Shown here in pieces: positions 20,893 through 33,016 of a stretch of DNA of 64,000 bases. This stretch comes from Scalesia atractyloides (taxonomy: Eukaryota > Streptophyta > Magnoliopsida > Asterales > Asteraceae). Numbering within the stretch: the first letter of the stretch is position 1; each line of letters starts with the position of its first letter. The DNA lies in NCBI GenBank assembly GCA_947069175.1, contig CAMTDV010000013.1, positions 17,437,412 to 17,501,411 of the forward strand, in the 5' to 3' direction. The translations under genes and the position numbers were made by a program. The notes beneath the pieces are model-generated. The model worked only from the letters and a program-made list of their open reading frames with translations. It did not search any database and was not told the origin of the DNA.

Positions 20893-21535
20893 ACTAGAAT
20901 AATCCCTGTGTTGCGGGGTTGTTTTTTAACGTGATTTGAGTGTACTGATTTTTTTTTGCAATGGTTTATCAATCAAAACATAAACCAACTGTAAGCGTCT
21001 ACAAAAATAAGCACAAAAACATATTATATTTGATATGACGCATAAAACGTATAGTAACTCAAATTTAGACGAAAACATATTATATTTGACTGATTCATTT
21101 AAAAAAATTACGTAAAAACGTATACCAACTAAAAAAAGCCCATATAAATAAGCACGAAATCTTATTATATTTGACATGATTTTTTTTCCAGAAAAAGTTA
21201 CATACAAACGTAAACTAAGTTAAATTTATACTGACATGAATGTCAAAACATAGATCAACTGAAAACGTCCCAAGCATGAAACGTATTATATATAACATAA
21301 GTCATGAAACGTAAAGTAACTCGAATTTACACCGTCCAACGAAAACGTATTACATTTAACCCGACTCGTTTCCAAAGAAAATTTACATCAAAACGTAAAC
21401 TAATTGAAAACGTCCATAAAATAAGCATGCAAACGTGTTATCTTTGACATGACTCATTTTCAAAATAAATTATGTTGAAACGCAAACCTACTTGAATTTA
21501 TAACGATACATACAAAAAATAAGCACGTAAAACTC
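20893..21535 (-). mobile_element. Helitron-like 3' end (minus strand) with internal tandem repeats
   Basis: On the minus strand a short GC hairpin (CCCCGCAACACAGGG) is followed 7 nt later by CTAGT and then T, which fits the CTRRT end and A^T target of Helitrons. The matching TC 5' end was not found, so the extent to 21535 is a guess covering the tandem repeats. Confidence 0.5.
20940..21530. repeat. Degenerate tandem repeats, roughly 100-bp units
   Basis: AACGTA...CAACTGAAAACGTCC, AAGCA(C/T)GAAA and TTATATTTGACATGA blocks recur about six times with high divergence. Such minisatellites are common inside Helitrons. Confidence 0.65.
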
Positions 21536-21537
21536 GA

Positions 21538-21550
21538 GGGGGGGGGGGGG
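21538..21550. repeat. Run of 13 G
   Basis: An uninterrupted G run after CTCGA, directly beside the tandem repeats. Its length may be unreliable in an assembly. Confidence 0.8.
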
Positions 21551-21688
21551 TGGTTTCAAAATAACATTGTACAAAGTTTATGGAAATTTAGAGGGTGTAA
21601 ACATCAATGCTAAAAGTTAAGTAAGTGAGGTTCACAAAAAAGACAAACAAAATATCAACTGTTAATTCAATGTTCTATTATATATATA

Positions 21689-22013
21689 GGGTTATGGTAA
21701 AATGAAAATTCATATGAGTTGTCAGAACTTTTTTACGAAAGATTTTTTCAAAATTTATTAAATTTTCAAAAAAAACCCTAGTTTTTTATATACACAAGAT
21801 GTAAATGCTATAAAAAGCTAATGTCATGCTGATGTTATCAGCCTTTTACATCAGCTGTAAAGGGCCAAAAACACCACTCTGATTTTTTTTACAATCGTCT
21901 TTGTAACGTTTTAACCTAGGGTGTGCAAATAATGGAGACAAAACTCGTACGAGAAGGTCAAGTTCTCTAAGTTCTCACAACTCGTTGGAGTTTTCATTTT
22001 TGATTCGAATCCT
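21689..22013. mobile_element. (TA)n-bounded element, family B copy 1
   Basis: The left end GGGTTATGGTAAAATGAAAA and the right end (AGTTCTCACAACTCGTTGGA...) are inverted repeats about 50 bp long. Homologous copies are at 31509-31760 (inverted) and 33961-34313. Confidence 0.8.
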
Positions 22014-22138
22014 AAATATATAATTTTTTGAACAACAATTATAATATATATATATACATATATATAAAGAGCCAGCAAGTGGCTAAAAAAAATAACAAGT
22101 AAACCGAATGGAGCCAAAACAAAATTACAACAGCTCAA

Positions 22139-22846
22139 TTACATCAAAAACCTTCCAGTTCTCCCATTTCGGCGTCGTGAGCTTTGATCGGTTGCAAATC
22201 TAAAGAAAAGCATCCTCTTTAATAAGCTCCACCGTCTTATGATCGGAATGAAATTGTCTTCAAAAACTTTCTCATTCCTAGCACTCCAAATCCTCCAAAC
22301 CGTCACAATCATTGCCGTGTAGACTAGCCGTTTCCACACCTTTCCTCCTGGACTTTCTTTTATGAGAATATAAGGTCCTTAAGGGTGTTACATTCAGCAG
22401 GGAAACTAATTCGGACCCAAGCCAACACGTTCCACCAGATACTCTGCGTTCATAAGTAGTTCACGAAGATATGATCCGGGTCCTCTTTGTGAAGCCTACA
22501 TCGAGGGCATCTGATGTTATCCAAGAGTACTCCCTACTATCAAACCCTTTTTAGAAGCGATCTTGCCCATTATTGCTCTCCACAACAGATAGTTAGCTTT
22601 TGGAGGAGCCCAACTATTCCAGCTGAACACCATATCGTTATTCGAACCTTCCGTATTAGCCTTTTCGATATTCATCCGAACCTGTTTTACTGAGAAAGGC
22701 TCTCCGAATCATTCCGCCACCTCCATGCATCTCCCTCCACCACCAGGTTCTCATTAATGATAATACCAATTTTCGATATTTCCGTCTCCACCTAACCGAT
22801 ATCCTTCCAGACTCCGGGACTGTCCTTTTTAAAGGAATTAAATACA
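22139..22846 (-). pseudogene. 5'-truncated LINE (non-LTR retrotransposon) C-terminal region
   Basis: The minus-strand translation, over several frames, gives the C-terminal zinc-binding region of plant LINE reverse transcriptases (zf-RVT). Blocks visible are FSWNSWAPPKANYLLWRAIM, then a Cys/His patch (RCRLHKEDPDHIFVN), WNVLAWVRISFPAECNTL, and the final VWRIWSARNEKVFEDNF. The endonuclease and RT core are absent, the usual result of incomplete reverse transcription. Stops and shifts make it dead. The element continues into a short 3' tail toward about 22060 and a TA-rich microsatellite, which fits a LINE 3' end. Confidence 0.8.
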
Positions 22847-22849
22847 TAT

Positions 22850-23527
22850 ATATAATAATAACAATAATAATTTCTCAAAATTAATAAAAAAAAATTATAA
22901 TTTTTTTTCCTCCAAAACCCCCAATCAAACTACCACCAACCAACGACGTCGAAATCGCCATCACAATCTTCGACTATGTCGTTGTCACCATTTCCGGCTA
23001 CATCGCCATTACCATCTTGCCAACATCACAATCTTCGGCCAATAACTAATTGAATAACGATAAAAATAGGGATAAAAATAGGGTTTTACCGGCCGCTTTT
23101 CCAACGGCTTAAACTCGATACCTTCGGTTCATTTGTTTTTCAATAGGAACGCCCTTTGCTCGTTAAAAACCACCATTTCACCATTTTTATCATCCCTTTC
23201 CCCCTTTGCTTGCTAAAACCTTATTTTCCAGGCTAAAATCTTATTTCAGTCGAGTGACTACATCTCAACATTCCACGGATTCTCGCGGGTCGCTTTTGAT
23301 TCTGGCTCACCTTTCTTATTTTAATTCACACCACCAACATTCTTCTCTGATGTTAAGTAGGTGATGAGTCGTTGGCAGAATTATCGCTAGAGAACCATGT
23401 GGTCGGAAGAACATGTTTCTTGGGAGATACCATGTAATTATATTTTATTTTTGAATTAAAACATAAATAAATTACAAAAACAATCATTGTAACTAAAATA
23501 AGGTTAATCGGATAATGGTCATTATGG
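22850..23527. other. Unassigned spacer
   Basis: A moderately GC stretch at 22920-23040 has repeated CGCCAT/ACCATC motifs but gives no recognisable protein. No repeat ends were seen. Confidence 0.4.
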
Positions 23528-23771
23528 TTTCAAAAGGGCATTTTGTCATTTTACTTGTATTTAACAGAAAAGTGAATATTCATTGGCTTTAATACAAAAA
23601 AGGGTTACAAAACTAAATCATAGAACCTGAGCTTGTTACTTAAAAACCTAAGGGTATTTTTCTCATTTTACTTGTATTTAACAGAAAAGTGAATATTCGT
23701 TGGCTTTAATACAACAAAATGTTACAAAACTAAAATTATAGAACCTGAGCGTGTTACTTAAAAACCTAAGT
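23528..23771. repeat. Direct tandem duplication, about 120 bp x 2
   Basis: CATTTTACTTGTATTTAACA ... ACTTAAAAACCTAAG occurs twice in a row with few differences. Confidence 0.85.
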
Positions 23772-24428
23772 ACCTAAAGCTGTTATTTTGGTGAACCTCA
23801 AGGATTGTCTGTGTAACATGATCATATAACTGATATTACAATAGCGAAGTTAATTACTAATGATAATCTTTGCTACATATGAATAAAGTTCATGATGAGG
23901 AGAAATGTTATAAGTGTTGATGATGGGTTTATCAAAGTCATATGTGTTGATAATTAACAACATACTACTAAAGTGTTAATACTTATGAAGATAGATGTTA
24001 AAGACCAAGCCACCAATGATTGTATCTTGCTACTGACGAAGTTACGTACTTTGATGAAGATCAAATAAAGATTCAATGAATATACACTCTTTTTTTAAAT
24101 ATATATTGTTGAATATTGTACATCTCTTTATATGTTGATTATAGAGCTTTTGCTAGTTAAAAACATAATTATATGTAAGTTTAATGAAATAGTAAACCTA
24201 AGAGTATGCAAGTTTAATGAAATAGTAAACCTAAGCGTTACATCATTATCAGTTATATTGAATTACGATTCTGAAATCTGTGCGTTCTTATATTTTTGCT
24301 CTTGATTCAAACATTGTTCTTGATTAAAATAACAATTAACTTCTACTATTGAAACTTATTAAAGGAAAGAGTTCTATATTCATCTATTTGTTACCGACGA
24401 ATGAAGATCTTAGGATTTCAAAAAATAT

Positions 24429-24462
<34 letters not shown>

Positions 24463-27233
24463 GATTACATTTTAACCTTATTTGGAACATATTCACATCT
24501 TATATGTTATGTTCTATATATTATACGTTGCAGAAAACATACTTCAGTGTTCAAGCATCATATATCAAACATTACTCTAATACAACAATAATGTGCTTTT
24601 GATGAAAAAATCATGTGTCTAGTGCTACAAACAATGATGCCAAACAATGATGTTCAATATGGTAAAATAGAATGAAGAAGTTGTGGCCATTTTGGTAAAA
24701 ACCATCTTTGTGGTCATACCAAACTTCTAGTCCTAAATATAATTTCGGTTGAGGTCATTGTTATAGTCATGATCTTCGTCTTGGCAATGCACGTAGATGT
24801 AGTTATTCTAGTAAAAGTTAGTAATTGCTATGTTCCATTGGATCATAAGATTTAAAGATAGAAAAGCTAAAAAGATAAGTAAATTGTATTTTACGTCCTT
24901 TAAATTTCATAACGCTTCTCGTATCTTGCTTCTCATATCCTGAATATATTATTGTTTTAAACTATATGGTCCAAAATTGTGTCATCTCCATGGAGATTCG
25001 CTTCACGGAAATAGAATTAAAGTGAATATGATGAATCAAGTTCATTGTACAAAATTTGATCAAAATGCTACAACTTTATACAACTTAGGGGATTTTATGA
25101 GTTGTTATTCAAGTAGATGAAATTTGATATCTATGCATTACATTTGATATATCTGACTTTTATTCATATTCAATTCATGAGGCCGAGACACTAAAAAAAT
25201 AGATGTGTGTAAGGCGAAAGCAAGCTGTGCACACTAAGAGAATAGGAGAGACATTTGCAATGACCACCATAAGAATTGAAGCCACCTTATCTCCAAAAGG
25301 GCCTAAAACTTCGTTTGTACTTTCGTGGATAAGGCTCGCAAGTTCACTTACTTTATGGCCTTGCCGCCTTTTCTAGCGGAAGCCAAGTGCTTGAAAAGCA
25401 CGCTAAGAAATGTTGCTTATGTCGGCCTTTATGTGCGAGAGTCCACTAGTTGCAGAAAATTGGGTTATCAATACAAGTTGTTTGTGAAGAAATCGATCAA
25501 AGTGCTCTTTCGGTCAGGCAAGGTTAAAGCATAATAATTTAATAACAGCTTCTATTAAGTTTAGTCATGAACTTTTTACTTTTCTAACTATAAACATATC
25601 ATAAAGTTATGATTCATGTATACTATTTTAAAAAGTACCCGGAAAGAAAAGCTACAAACAGAAGATTCTATCAAACTCTCAGGTTAATAGAAAAAAAAGG
25701 AGTCGGACAGGTAGAGGTCACATGGTATTGTGTAAAGAAAAAAACACAAAGTGGACCCATGTGTGTTAGTACTACAACAAACAAGTATCCACTCATAAAA
25801 AAGCCCACGAGACATGAAAATCGATACCTTACCCCCACAAAGTCCACCACACACAACCATGTTATTTATGAGGGTAGAAATTGAAAATTTTCAAAACTTA
25901 AACTAATCCAAACTTGAATCGGATTCATGGTTTCTAGTGTGTGTACAAGCCAAACTCAATTTTAAATACAGTTTGGTCTCTCACTAGAGAATTCATCATT
26001 TTGATTATATGAATATGGGAAGTATAAGTGTAAAGAGAAATAGTTGGAAATAGAGTCTGTGTTAAACACCGGAACGTAACTTTGAGGTCCATGTTTATGT
26101 TAAAAACATGGTTGTCATCTCGTGTAGACGTGTCAGGGGATCTCAGCCATACGTTTTGCTAAGAGGACCCAATGTCAAGTACAAACACTATTTACACATT
26201 AGAAAATATTGACGGATATATCCGTCAACAATCACTAGTTGAAGGGATATCCCTTGATGGTACTTTGTAGGAAAACATGGAGTAGTTAATGAATTTACCA
26301 ACGGTCTTCTGATGGATTTTATAGAGGGATCACCAATACCGTGCTCATGTAGGTGTTGAGGCTGTCTTTTCCAAATATTACCAACTACTCAACGGTATTT
26401 TACCGATGTTTTTCCTAGGAGAAAATTATTATCGATACAACCAGACGTCGCTAACCGACCTCACGGACAAATGACAAAAATACTAGGAGAAAATCTAAAC
26501 TGATCGAAATCTTAACTTTATTATGATAGGGGGTAGTTCATCAGGAACCTATTCCTCATCGACCGACGTCTAAAAAGTCAAAATCTTATCCAAAAACTTA
26601 TCGTTGGTATGAATGATGGATGGTCTGTTGGAAATTAGTTCCCACATAGAATGGCCAAGTTTGAACTTAGCCGGTAGTTACTCGGTAACCTGTAGGTGAA
26701 AGTTGTGGGAAGCGAAACCTATTCTTTTTAGTTTCTCATGTAATCTGTCAATGATGTTCTTACAATCATAAGTATTTTTAACTGTTTAAAGCATGACTAA
26801 CGTATTTATCAGACTTTCTTGTTAATGCATTATAAAATTTGTCATATGCGTAGTTAAACAAGTTCTTAAATCAATTTTATTATAAACATGCTTGAAAAAA
26901 CAATATGGTTTAAACATATAATTTATAAATAATAGTAATGTTTTAATAAATAACATATACCTATCAAATGATGCAACAATTGCAGACCAAGTAGGTGAAA
27001 ACCTTAAATGTGAGTTTTCATCCATTCTGGCATACTTCTCGTCTGTTAACCAATGCATGGTCTATGTTCAGGTGAACAAACCCCATGAGACTATGTCGTT
27101 GCCTTAGTTTCTTCTAACCCGATCAGTATCACTTTCCACATATGTTCACAATTCGATCCCCTAAATAAACTTAAATAAATGTTTTCTTGTTGACACTGTG
27201 CCGATATATTCGTTAACAAATAAATTGTTTAAA
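23772..27233. other. Mostly unassigned spacer
   Basis: A 30-bp direct duplication lies at 24177-24237 and a TA run at about 24436-24462. A GC-richer island at 25200-25534 contains an open frame of 69 codons, with nothing I can name. Around 26186-26255 lies CACTATTTAC followed by two perfect palindromes (see findings). No complete gene is supported. Confidence 0.4.
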
Positions 27234-27300
27234 ACTAGTGGGATTTCCCGCGCTTCGCGGCGGGATTTCCGTCGATATCGATACAATTCCTTAAAGTATC
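27234..27300 (-). mobile_element. Helitron-like 3' end (minus strand)
   Basis: On the minus strand the hairpin CCCGCCGCGAAGCGCGGG is followed by AAATCCCACTAGT and then T, the classic hairpin-CTRRT-T arrangement. The element would extend to higher coordinates; no TC start was identified. Confidence 0.65.
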
Positions 27301-28280
27301 AGCTTGGTTCTTATAGTAGCCAAAAGAATATACCTAAAAAATTATTGACATGTGTTTTATATCGATTGAAAACTATCGAAACAAATATCGATACAAGTAG
27401 CGATGTTTTTTTTGGCAGGACATCAATTTGGTCACCGACACTTGCTACAACATACGGTACTAAAAATACTATATTGCCAGTACAACTTTATTTTCACTCA
27501 CTTTTATAATGCCATGTCGAGAAAAAAACAAAACGCATACCATACCAATATCGATATAGTTCGAACAATATTGTTTCGGTTCCTCACGTTAAAGAACATA
27601 AAGAATCAACTATATTTACCCATTTGATTAAAATATTTATCGAATCGTAGATAAAAATAAACATGTAGCAATAGTGCATTCAAGATTTTATATTATGTTA
27701 TTCAAATAACAAAAAGGTAAACGGTATAACTATATATAAAAAAACTCAACGATTTTTATATCTGAAAAAACCATAAAACCAAAACTTTATAAGGGTGGAA
27801 TGGGCACTCCCCAAATGGGGAGTGGTACTCTTTTTTTTAACTAATAATATCATGCAATGTCAGCTCACCATTCCACTCCCCATTTTGCACTCAATCACTA
27901 GGGTGCTCAAACACATAGGATGTTAGATTTTTTTTATATTTTGCACTCAATCGGCTTCTTCCTCTTCTAGGTGAATAGTCACCGTTTTGGTGAGTTACCG
28001 AGCGTGACAATGGTTGTGTCGTCACTCTTGCCGATCGTTGAAATGGGTTCTCGAAGGGGTCACCGAAGATGCCTCTTCCACCCTAACAATTATATTAAAA
28101 ATAACTATAAAAGTAAAAAAACCCTAAAAATGTTCGATAGACACCATACATTTCACTTTAGAGTATAATTAAAAAAGAATTAAAAAGAAAAAGGAAAAAA
28201 AGTGAGATGGACCAATAAAGAAAGTACTGTAGAAGTACGTTGAAAACGTTAGGATAAAAGAATGATCACATCTGCATAGT
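27301..28280. other. Spacer, possible small MITE at about 27795-27890
   Basis: GGAATGGGCACTCCCC on the left and CATTCCACTCCCCATTTT on the right resemble inverted ends, but exact borders and a target duplication are not clear. The rest is AT-rich without a gene. Confidence 0.4.
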
Positions 28281-28292
28281 AAAATACAAACT

Positions 28293-28320
<28 letters not shown>

Positions 28321-28323
<3 letters not shown>

Positions 28324-28703
28324 GAAAGATAAAACGAAAACCCATTTGAGTTGAGAAACTCAAAAAACCTTTGTAAAAACCCCATGTGACATTTTTCTTT
28401 TTTTTTAAAGAATAGGAAATGTAACATACATATATTTGAACATTTTTATAAAAGAAACACAAAAAACGTCGAGTAGTTTATTTTTTAAAAAATGTTAAAA
28501 ATTTCATGTTACATAATATATATGTCCAAAAAATGTAACATACAAATTTTGAACATTTAAAAAAACAAATAGGCGCTTTTTACATTGTTTTTATAAAAAT
28601 GTTCAAGTACATTAATGTTACATTCTCCTATTTTTTTAGAAAAAATAAAAATGTTATATAGGGTTTTCTTGAGTTTTCTCAACTCAAGTGGGTTTTCGTT
28701 TTA

Positions 28704-28709
<6 letters not shown>
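28321..28709. mobile_element. (TA)n-bounded element, family C
   Basis: About 40-bp terminal inverted repeats: 28324-28363 (GAAAGATAAAACGAAAACCC...) pairs with 28669-28709 with two or three mismatches. TA runs lie on the left, and CA then TA runs on the right. Non-coding. Confidence 0.85.

Positions 28710-28758
<49 letters not shown>
28710..28758. repeat. Compound (CA)n(TA)n microsatellite
   Basis: About 32 bp of CA followed by about 18 bp of TA, abutting family C. Confidence 0.9.
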
Positions 28759-29499
28759 CAAACACTATATTATAATGCGTGAGTGATTTGCATTTTAAGA
28801 TAGCTAAAAAATAAGAACTTTTTCCCTTTTAATTTATAAATACACCTCTAAAATAAGGGTAAACTGTTCTTTTGAATAATAATTATGTTTTAGTCCACCA
28901 TCTTATTACACTTACATCCCTAATTTTTAACATAATTATGGGTAATTAGTTAAACTTTTTCCTTTTACAACAAATTTGTAATTCTTTTACGTATTCTTGT
29001 CATATCATATAAACTGTAATGTTTTAAAAAAAAAATCCAAAAGTACCGTGATGACCTACTCATTTTTGTTGACGTTTCGATAGTTGTCTTAGTCAGTATT
29101 GATGTGTGGATTAAAAGGTACAAGTAGATGATACCTTAGTGTACAAGTAATTAAAAGCAAATGTACTTAGTCATTATTCTAGAATGTTTAATAGCTACAA
29201 AATGTCAAGTGATTAAATACTATCAATTTAATCCTTTCATCTAGATTACAATTTAATCCCTTATCGTTAACAAAATTATAGATAATTAGTTAGTAGTTAT
29301 ACTTTATGCCCTTAAATAAACTAACTCCCCATGATTTTTAAACGGTTATAACTTTTTAGTATGTTAATATATATATTTTTTAAAAGAATACACCATAAAC
29401 GAGTTAATGATCTTTAATATGAGTATAGCATTGCTATAGTTTTTTTTAATTAAAAAATTGATATGTCACGTGATTAACAATGTTTAAGAGTGTGTAATA
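28759..29499. other. AT-rich spacer
   Basis: No gene or repeat end recognised. Confidence 0.5.
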
Positions 29500-30545
29500 A
29501 CTGAATCATTAACGAAACCGAACCAAAATCAACAAAAAACTAAATTAATTGAAAACTGGTTAACCGAAACCTGAATTAACCAAAAATGGTTATCGATTTT
29601 TTTGTACCCTCATTTAACCAAAATTAACTGAACCGAACCATTCATATTTTCATATATTTCTAGCTTTTATATCTTCGGTTCATATATTCATATTTATACC
29701 CTCATTTTATGTATTTATACCTCCTTTTTATGTACCAACATCCATTTCATGTAATTATACCTAAATTTCATGTATTTCTAATTAAAAGTTTTAGCCAAGT
29801 TTGATTTTGGCTATTAACCGAAATAAAATGAATCAAACAAAAAACCGTCAATCTAACTGAATAAACCAAATTGATTAACTGAAAACGGATTGGTTAATAA
29901 AATAGATTAATCGATGACCTCAATTTTGATTGAGGATAATAATCTAACCAACCAAACAATGCACACTGTGGCAATATATGTGTTTACCGCCGCAGCGCAC
30001 GCACTTGTTGATTATTAACCAAAATCGATTATTGGTGAGCAATACCTAAATCGTTAACCTAAACCAAACAAGAAACAAACGTAATCGAACCGAAATAAAC
30101 CAAAAACTGAATTATCTGAAAGTTGAAAACCGAAAACCGAAAACCAAATTAACCATATTCGGTTATCAATTTTTTTGTATTCTCGTTTAACCAAATTAGC
30201 TGAACTAAATCGAATCATTCATATTTTCATATATTTCTAGCTTTTACATCTCAAGTTCATACATTTCATATATTATATCTCCATTTCATATATTTGTACT
30301 TTCTTTTCATGTATTTAAACCTCAATTTCATATATTTCTAAGCAAAAGTTTTAGCTCAAGTTTGGTTTCTGATATTACCTGAAATTAAATGAACCAAACA
30401 AAACACCGTCAATCTATCCGAATAAATCGAAGTGATTAATCGAAAACCAATTGATTATAAAATAGACTAACCAATGACTTTGGTTTGGCTTCGGCTTCTG
30501 TTGAGGATAATAATCGAACCGACCCAACCATGCATAACATAATGA
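29500..30545. repeat. Large diverged tandem duplication, about 520 bp x 2
   Basis: Blocks rich in AACCGAAACC/GAACCGAACC, then CATATTTTCATATATTTCTA and ATGTATTTATACCTC, occur first at about 29510-29945 and again at about 30060-30540. The intervening ACCGCCGCAGCGCACG resembles the GC hairpin at 30660, suggesting the duplicated unit lies inside a Helitron. Confidence 0.65.
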
Positions 30546-30639
30546 AATGAATTACCCAATTACTTCGCTTTTGATGTATGTCTATCACAATGATGCTACA
30601 ATAAATGTTATATGAAAAAGAAAACTACAAAAAACGAGT

Positions 30640-30690
30640 ATCGCAATGTGATGTGTTGCTCCCGCTGCATCGCGCGGAAATCCTGCTAGT
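30640..30690 (+). mobile_element. Helitron-like 3' end (plus strand)
   Basis: CCGCTGCATCGCGCGG (short hairpin) is followed by AAATCCTGCTAGT. The base after CTAGT is A rather than T, but a (TA)n-bounded element begins there and may have altered the junction. The element would extend to lower coordinates and include the 29500-30545 duplication. Confidence 0.5.
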
Positions 30691-30702
30691 ATATACATAT
30701 AT

Positions 30703-31487
30703 GGTAGGGTTCAAGAATGACCCTAGTGGTTTTTGTGAACAAAAATAAACCAATCTGGATCATTCATTCCTTTTTATTTTTACAGATTAAAAAAATAAAT
30801 AGAAATGGTATAATATATGAAACTTTAAATACTTTCTCTCTCGAATTAGAATTAAATGTTTTCTCTCTCTAATTATACATATGAGTATAACATATATATA
30901 TGTACAATAACCATGTGTCTTGGTTGTTGTGTATAAAAAACAAACAGTCACTATACATGTGTATAAATACAAATTACTTAGCTAACAATAATTATACACA
31001 TGTGTATAAAATAACAAACAATCACTATACACATGTTTATAAAATCCAAATTTTCCAGCGAACAACAAAAGGTCACTATACACATGTGTATGAACACCAA
31101 AATGCTCAATGAACAACAATTATACACATGTGTATTAAATACAACCAGTAATTAAACACCATCGACGCCTTTAATTTTTTAAATTAAAAAAAACTCTAGC
31201 ACGACCATACTTAAATTAAAGATAATAATACTTGTTTTTATGATGTAATTGTTTTAAAAAAATTTAAACGAATGAAAAGGTTATGATCATTTAAAAAGTA
31301 TGGGAGTAGTTTATTTAAAAGTCAAAAAACAATTACGGAAAAAATATTTTTTTACTTCCTATAATGCCCTTTTAACAAAAAAAAAAAAAAACAAATAAAA
31401 AGAAAAAGTCAATAGGATAGGTGGTATAGATTGGTTCATTTAGTTCACAAATAGGAGGAGAGGGTTCACAAATGAACCTAATCCTAT
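30703..31487. mobile_element. (TA)n-bounded element, family D
   Basis: The left end TAGGGTTCAAGAATGACCCT ... AACCAATCT pairs with the right end AGATTGGTTCATTT ... GAACCTAATCCTA, an imperfect inverted repeat of 50-60 bp. Inside, 30950-31135 is a tandem array. Non-coding. Confidence 0.75.
30950..31135. repeat. Tandem repeats around the palindrome TATACACATGTGTATA
   Basis: Four or five units of 40-60 bp each hold ATACACATGTGTAT followed by AAATACAAA/AACAACAA-like sequence. Confidence 0.8.
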
Positions 31488-31508
31488 GTATATGTATATT
31501 ATTGTATA

Positions 31509-31760
31509 TGATCAAGATCAAGGGAAAACCCCTACCATTGTGAGAACTTAGAGAACTCTGTTTTTCCATGCAAGTTTCAACCTCATATTTTACACCCCTA
31601 GTTTAAGATGTTTCAAAGCCGGCTGTAAAAAAATTCTAAGATGTTTTGGAAGAGTTGTTTTTTTAGGATTTTGGTAAATTTCTTTTTTGAAAAAACATTT
31701 TTTAAGGTCGAGTTCTGTAAGTTCTCACAACTTGTATGAGTTTTCATTTTACCAAAACCC
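31509..31760. mobile_element. (TA)n-bounded element, family B copy 2 (inverted)
   Basis: It begins GATCAAGGGAAAACCCCTAC and ends TTTTCATTTTACCAAAACCC before a TA run; it is the reverse complement of copies 1 and 3 and shorter inside. Confidence 0.75.
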
Positions 31761-31781
31761 TATATATATATATATATATAT

Positions 31782-32357
31782 GGCAGGGTTCATTGGGGAA
31801 CACTAAAAAGTGGGGTATGGAGAACCGACTCAAAACAACTCTGATTGGACTCATTCTAACGGCGTTAAAACCGGCTCGTCGAACCCTAACTAGGATTTCT
31901 TAACCCTAAACACTAAAGCTAAACAATAAGGCTAAAACCTAAGCTAAACCATAAAAGTTAAACTATAAACACTAAAAGCTACACCCTAATGCTAAACAAT
32001 AAACCCTAAAACTAAACCATAAAGCTAAACCCTAAAGCAAAACCCTAATATAAAAACCCAAAAGCCAAACCCTAATATATTTTGAGAACCGTGATAACGA
32101 ATGAAAAAACCAGCGAGAACTTTGTCTAAAACAATTAAAATTCAAAAATATTACACTTATCATTATATTCGAATACACTGTTAAATATTTAACTTACACA
32201 TTTAAATTTACGTGAGTTCGTATATAAAGAAAATTTACATGTGTAAGTTTGCCATTTACACATTGGAAAATTCTTCTTTTATGTGTACTTTAAATACAAT
32301 GAGATTTGTATTAAAAATGGTTTCTCATAATATTTAGAGTTCTCAAGATAAACTCCC
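31782..32357. mobile_element. (TA)n-bounded element with CCCTAAA-rich interior
   Basis: It starts GGCAGGGTTCATTGGGGAAC between TA runs and ends GAGTTCTCAAGATAAACTCC; the ends are weak inverted repeats. The interior (31890-32075) is degenerate AAACCCTAAA/AAGCTAAACC repeats that superficially resemble telomere repeats. Confidence 0.55.
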
Positions 32358-32401
<44 letters not shown>

Positions 32402-32405
<4 letters not shown>

Positions 32406-32481
32406 TGAAAGTTTAGGATTAGGTTTTTCATTCGTTCTCACGGTTCTTACAATATTTAGCGTTCTCATTTAAACCTTCCCC
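32402..32481. mobile_element. Fragment of a (TA)n-bounded element
   Basis: After a (GA)n run there are about 80 bp ending GCGTTCTCATTTAAACCTTC before TA repeats. GGTTTTTCATTCGTTCTCAC here is the inverted partner of GAACCGTGATAACGAATG at about 32082-32100, so the two pieces may be arms of one disrupted element. Confidence 0.5.
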
Positions 32482-32500
32482 TATATATATATATGTATAT

Positions 32501-32994
32501 GGGGTTTGTTCATTTAAGAAGAAATTTAATGTGAGAAGAAAAAAAGAAGAAAGAGCATAGTGGTAAAACATTAAATAGTTTATAACTCCTCTCATTAATT
32601 ATGTTATCTCTCGTTAATAAAGCTAAAACATTTTATATACTATACATTTCAAAATTTATCCTAAACATGTCTTACATTTACTAGAATTTATCCTACACAC
32701 ACGTAAATTTATCCTACACATTTCAAAATTTATCCTATACATACTAAAATTTATCCCCCACATGTCGAAAATTGTCCTACACCATAAATTATTTTATTTT
32801 GAAAGAGTATATGAAAAAAATAAGTTACAAGTTTAATTAATTAGCTAATTAATGACAATTATATATTTACCTATATGCCCTTTTTCATAACATTAAATAC
32901 ACACATTAAATGAAGTAAATGAAGAATTTCTATTGGTTTAAAAGTTATTCTTTTTTATTCTAACGAAAATTTTCTTCTCATTTGAACTCTCCAC
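32501..32994. mobile_element. (TA)n-bounded element, family A copy 2
   Basis: It is clearly homologous along its length to 5398-5880 (for example AGAAGAAATTTAATGTGAGA and TTTCTATTGGTTTAAAAGTT), with TA runs on both sides. Confidence 0.85.
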
Positions 32995-33016
32995 TATATA
33001 TATATATATATATATA

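Noticed and set aside
25609..25884. 91-codon open frame, with a comparable frame on the other strand
   Set aside because: Both strands are open to a similar extent and neither shows a domain; likely chance.
31890..32075. Interstitial telomere repeat
   Set aside because: CCCTAAA-like words are degenerate and mixed with AAGCTAAACC; they lie inside a (TA)n-bounded element and do not form a regular TTTAGGG array.
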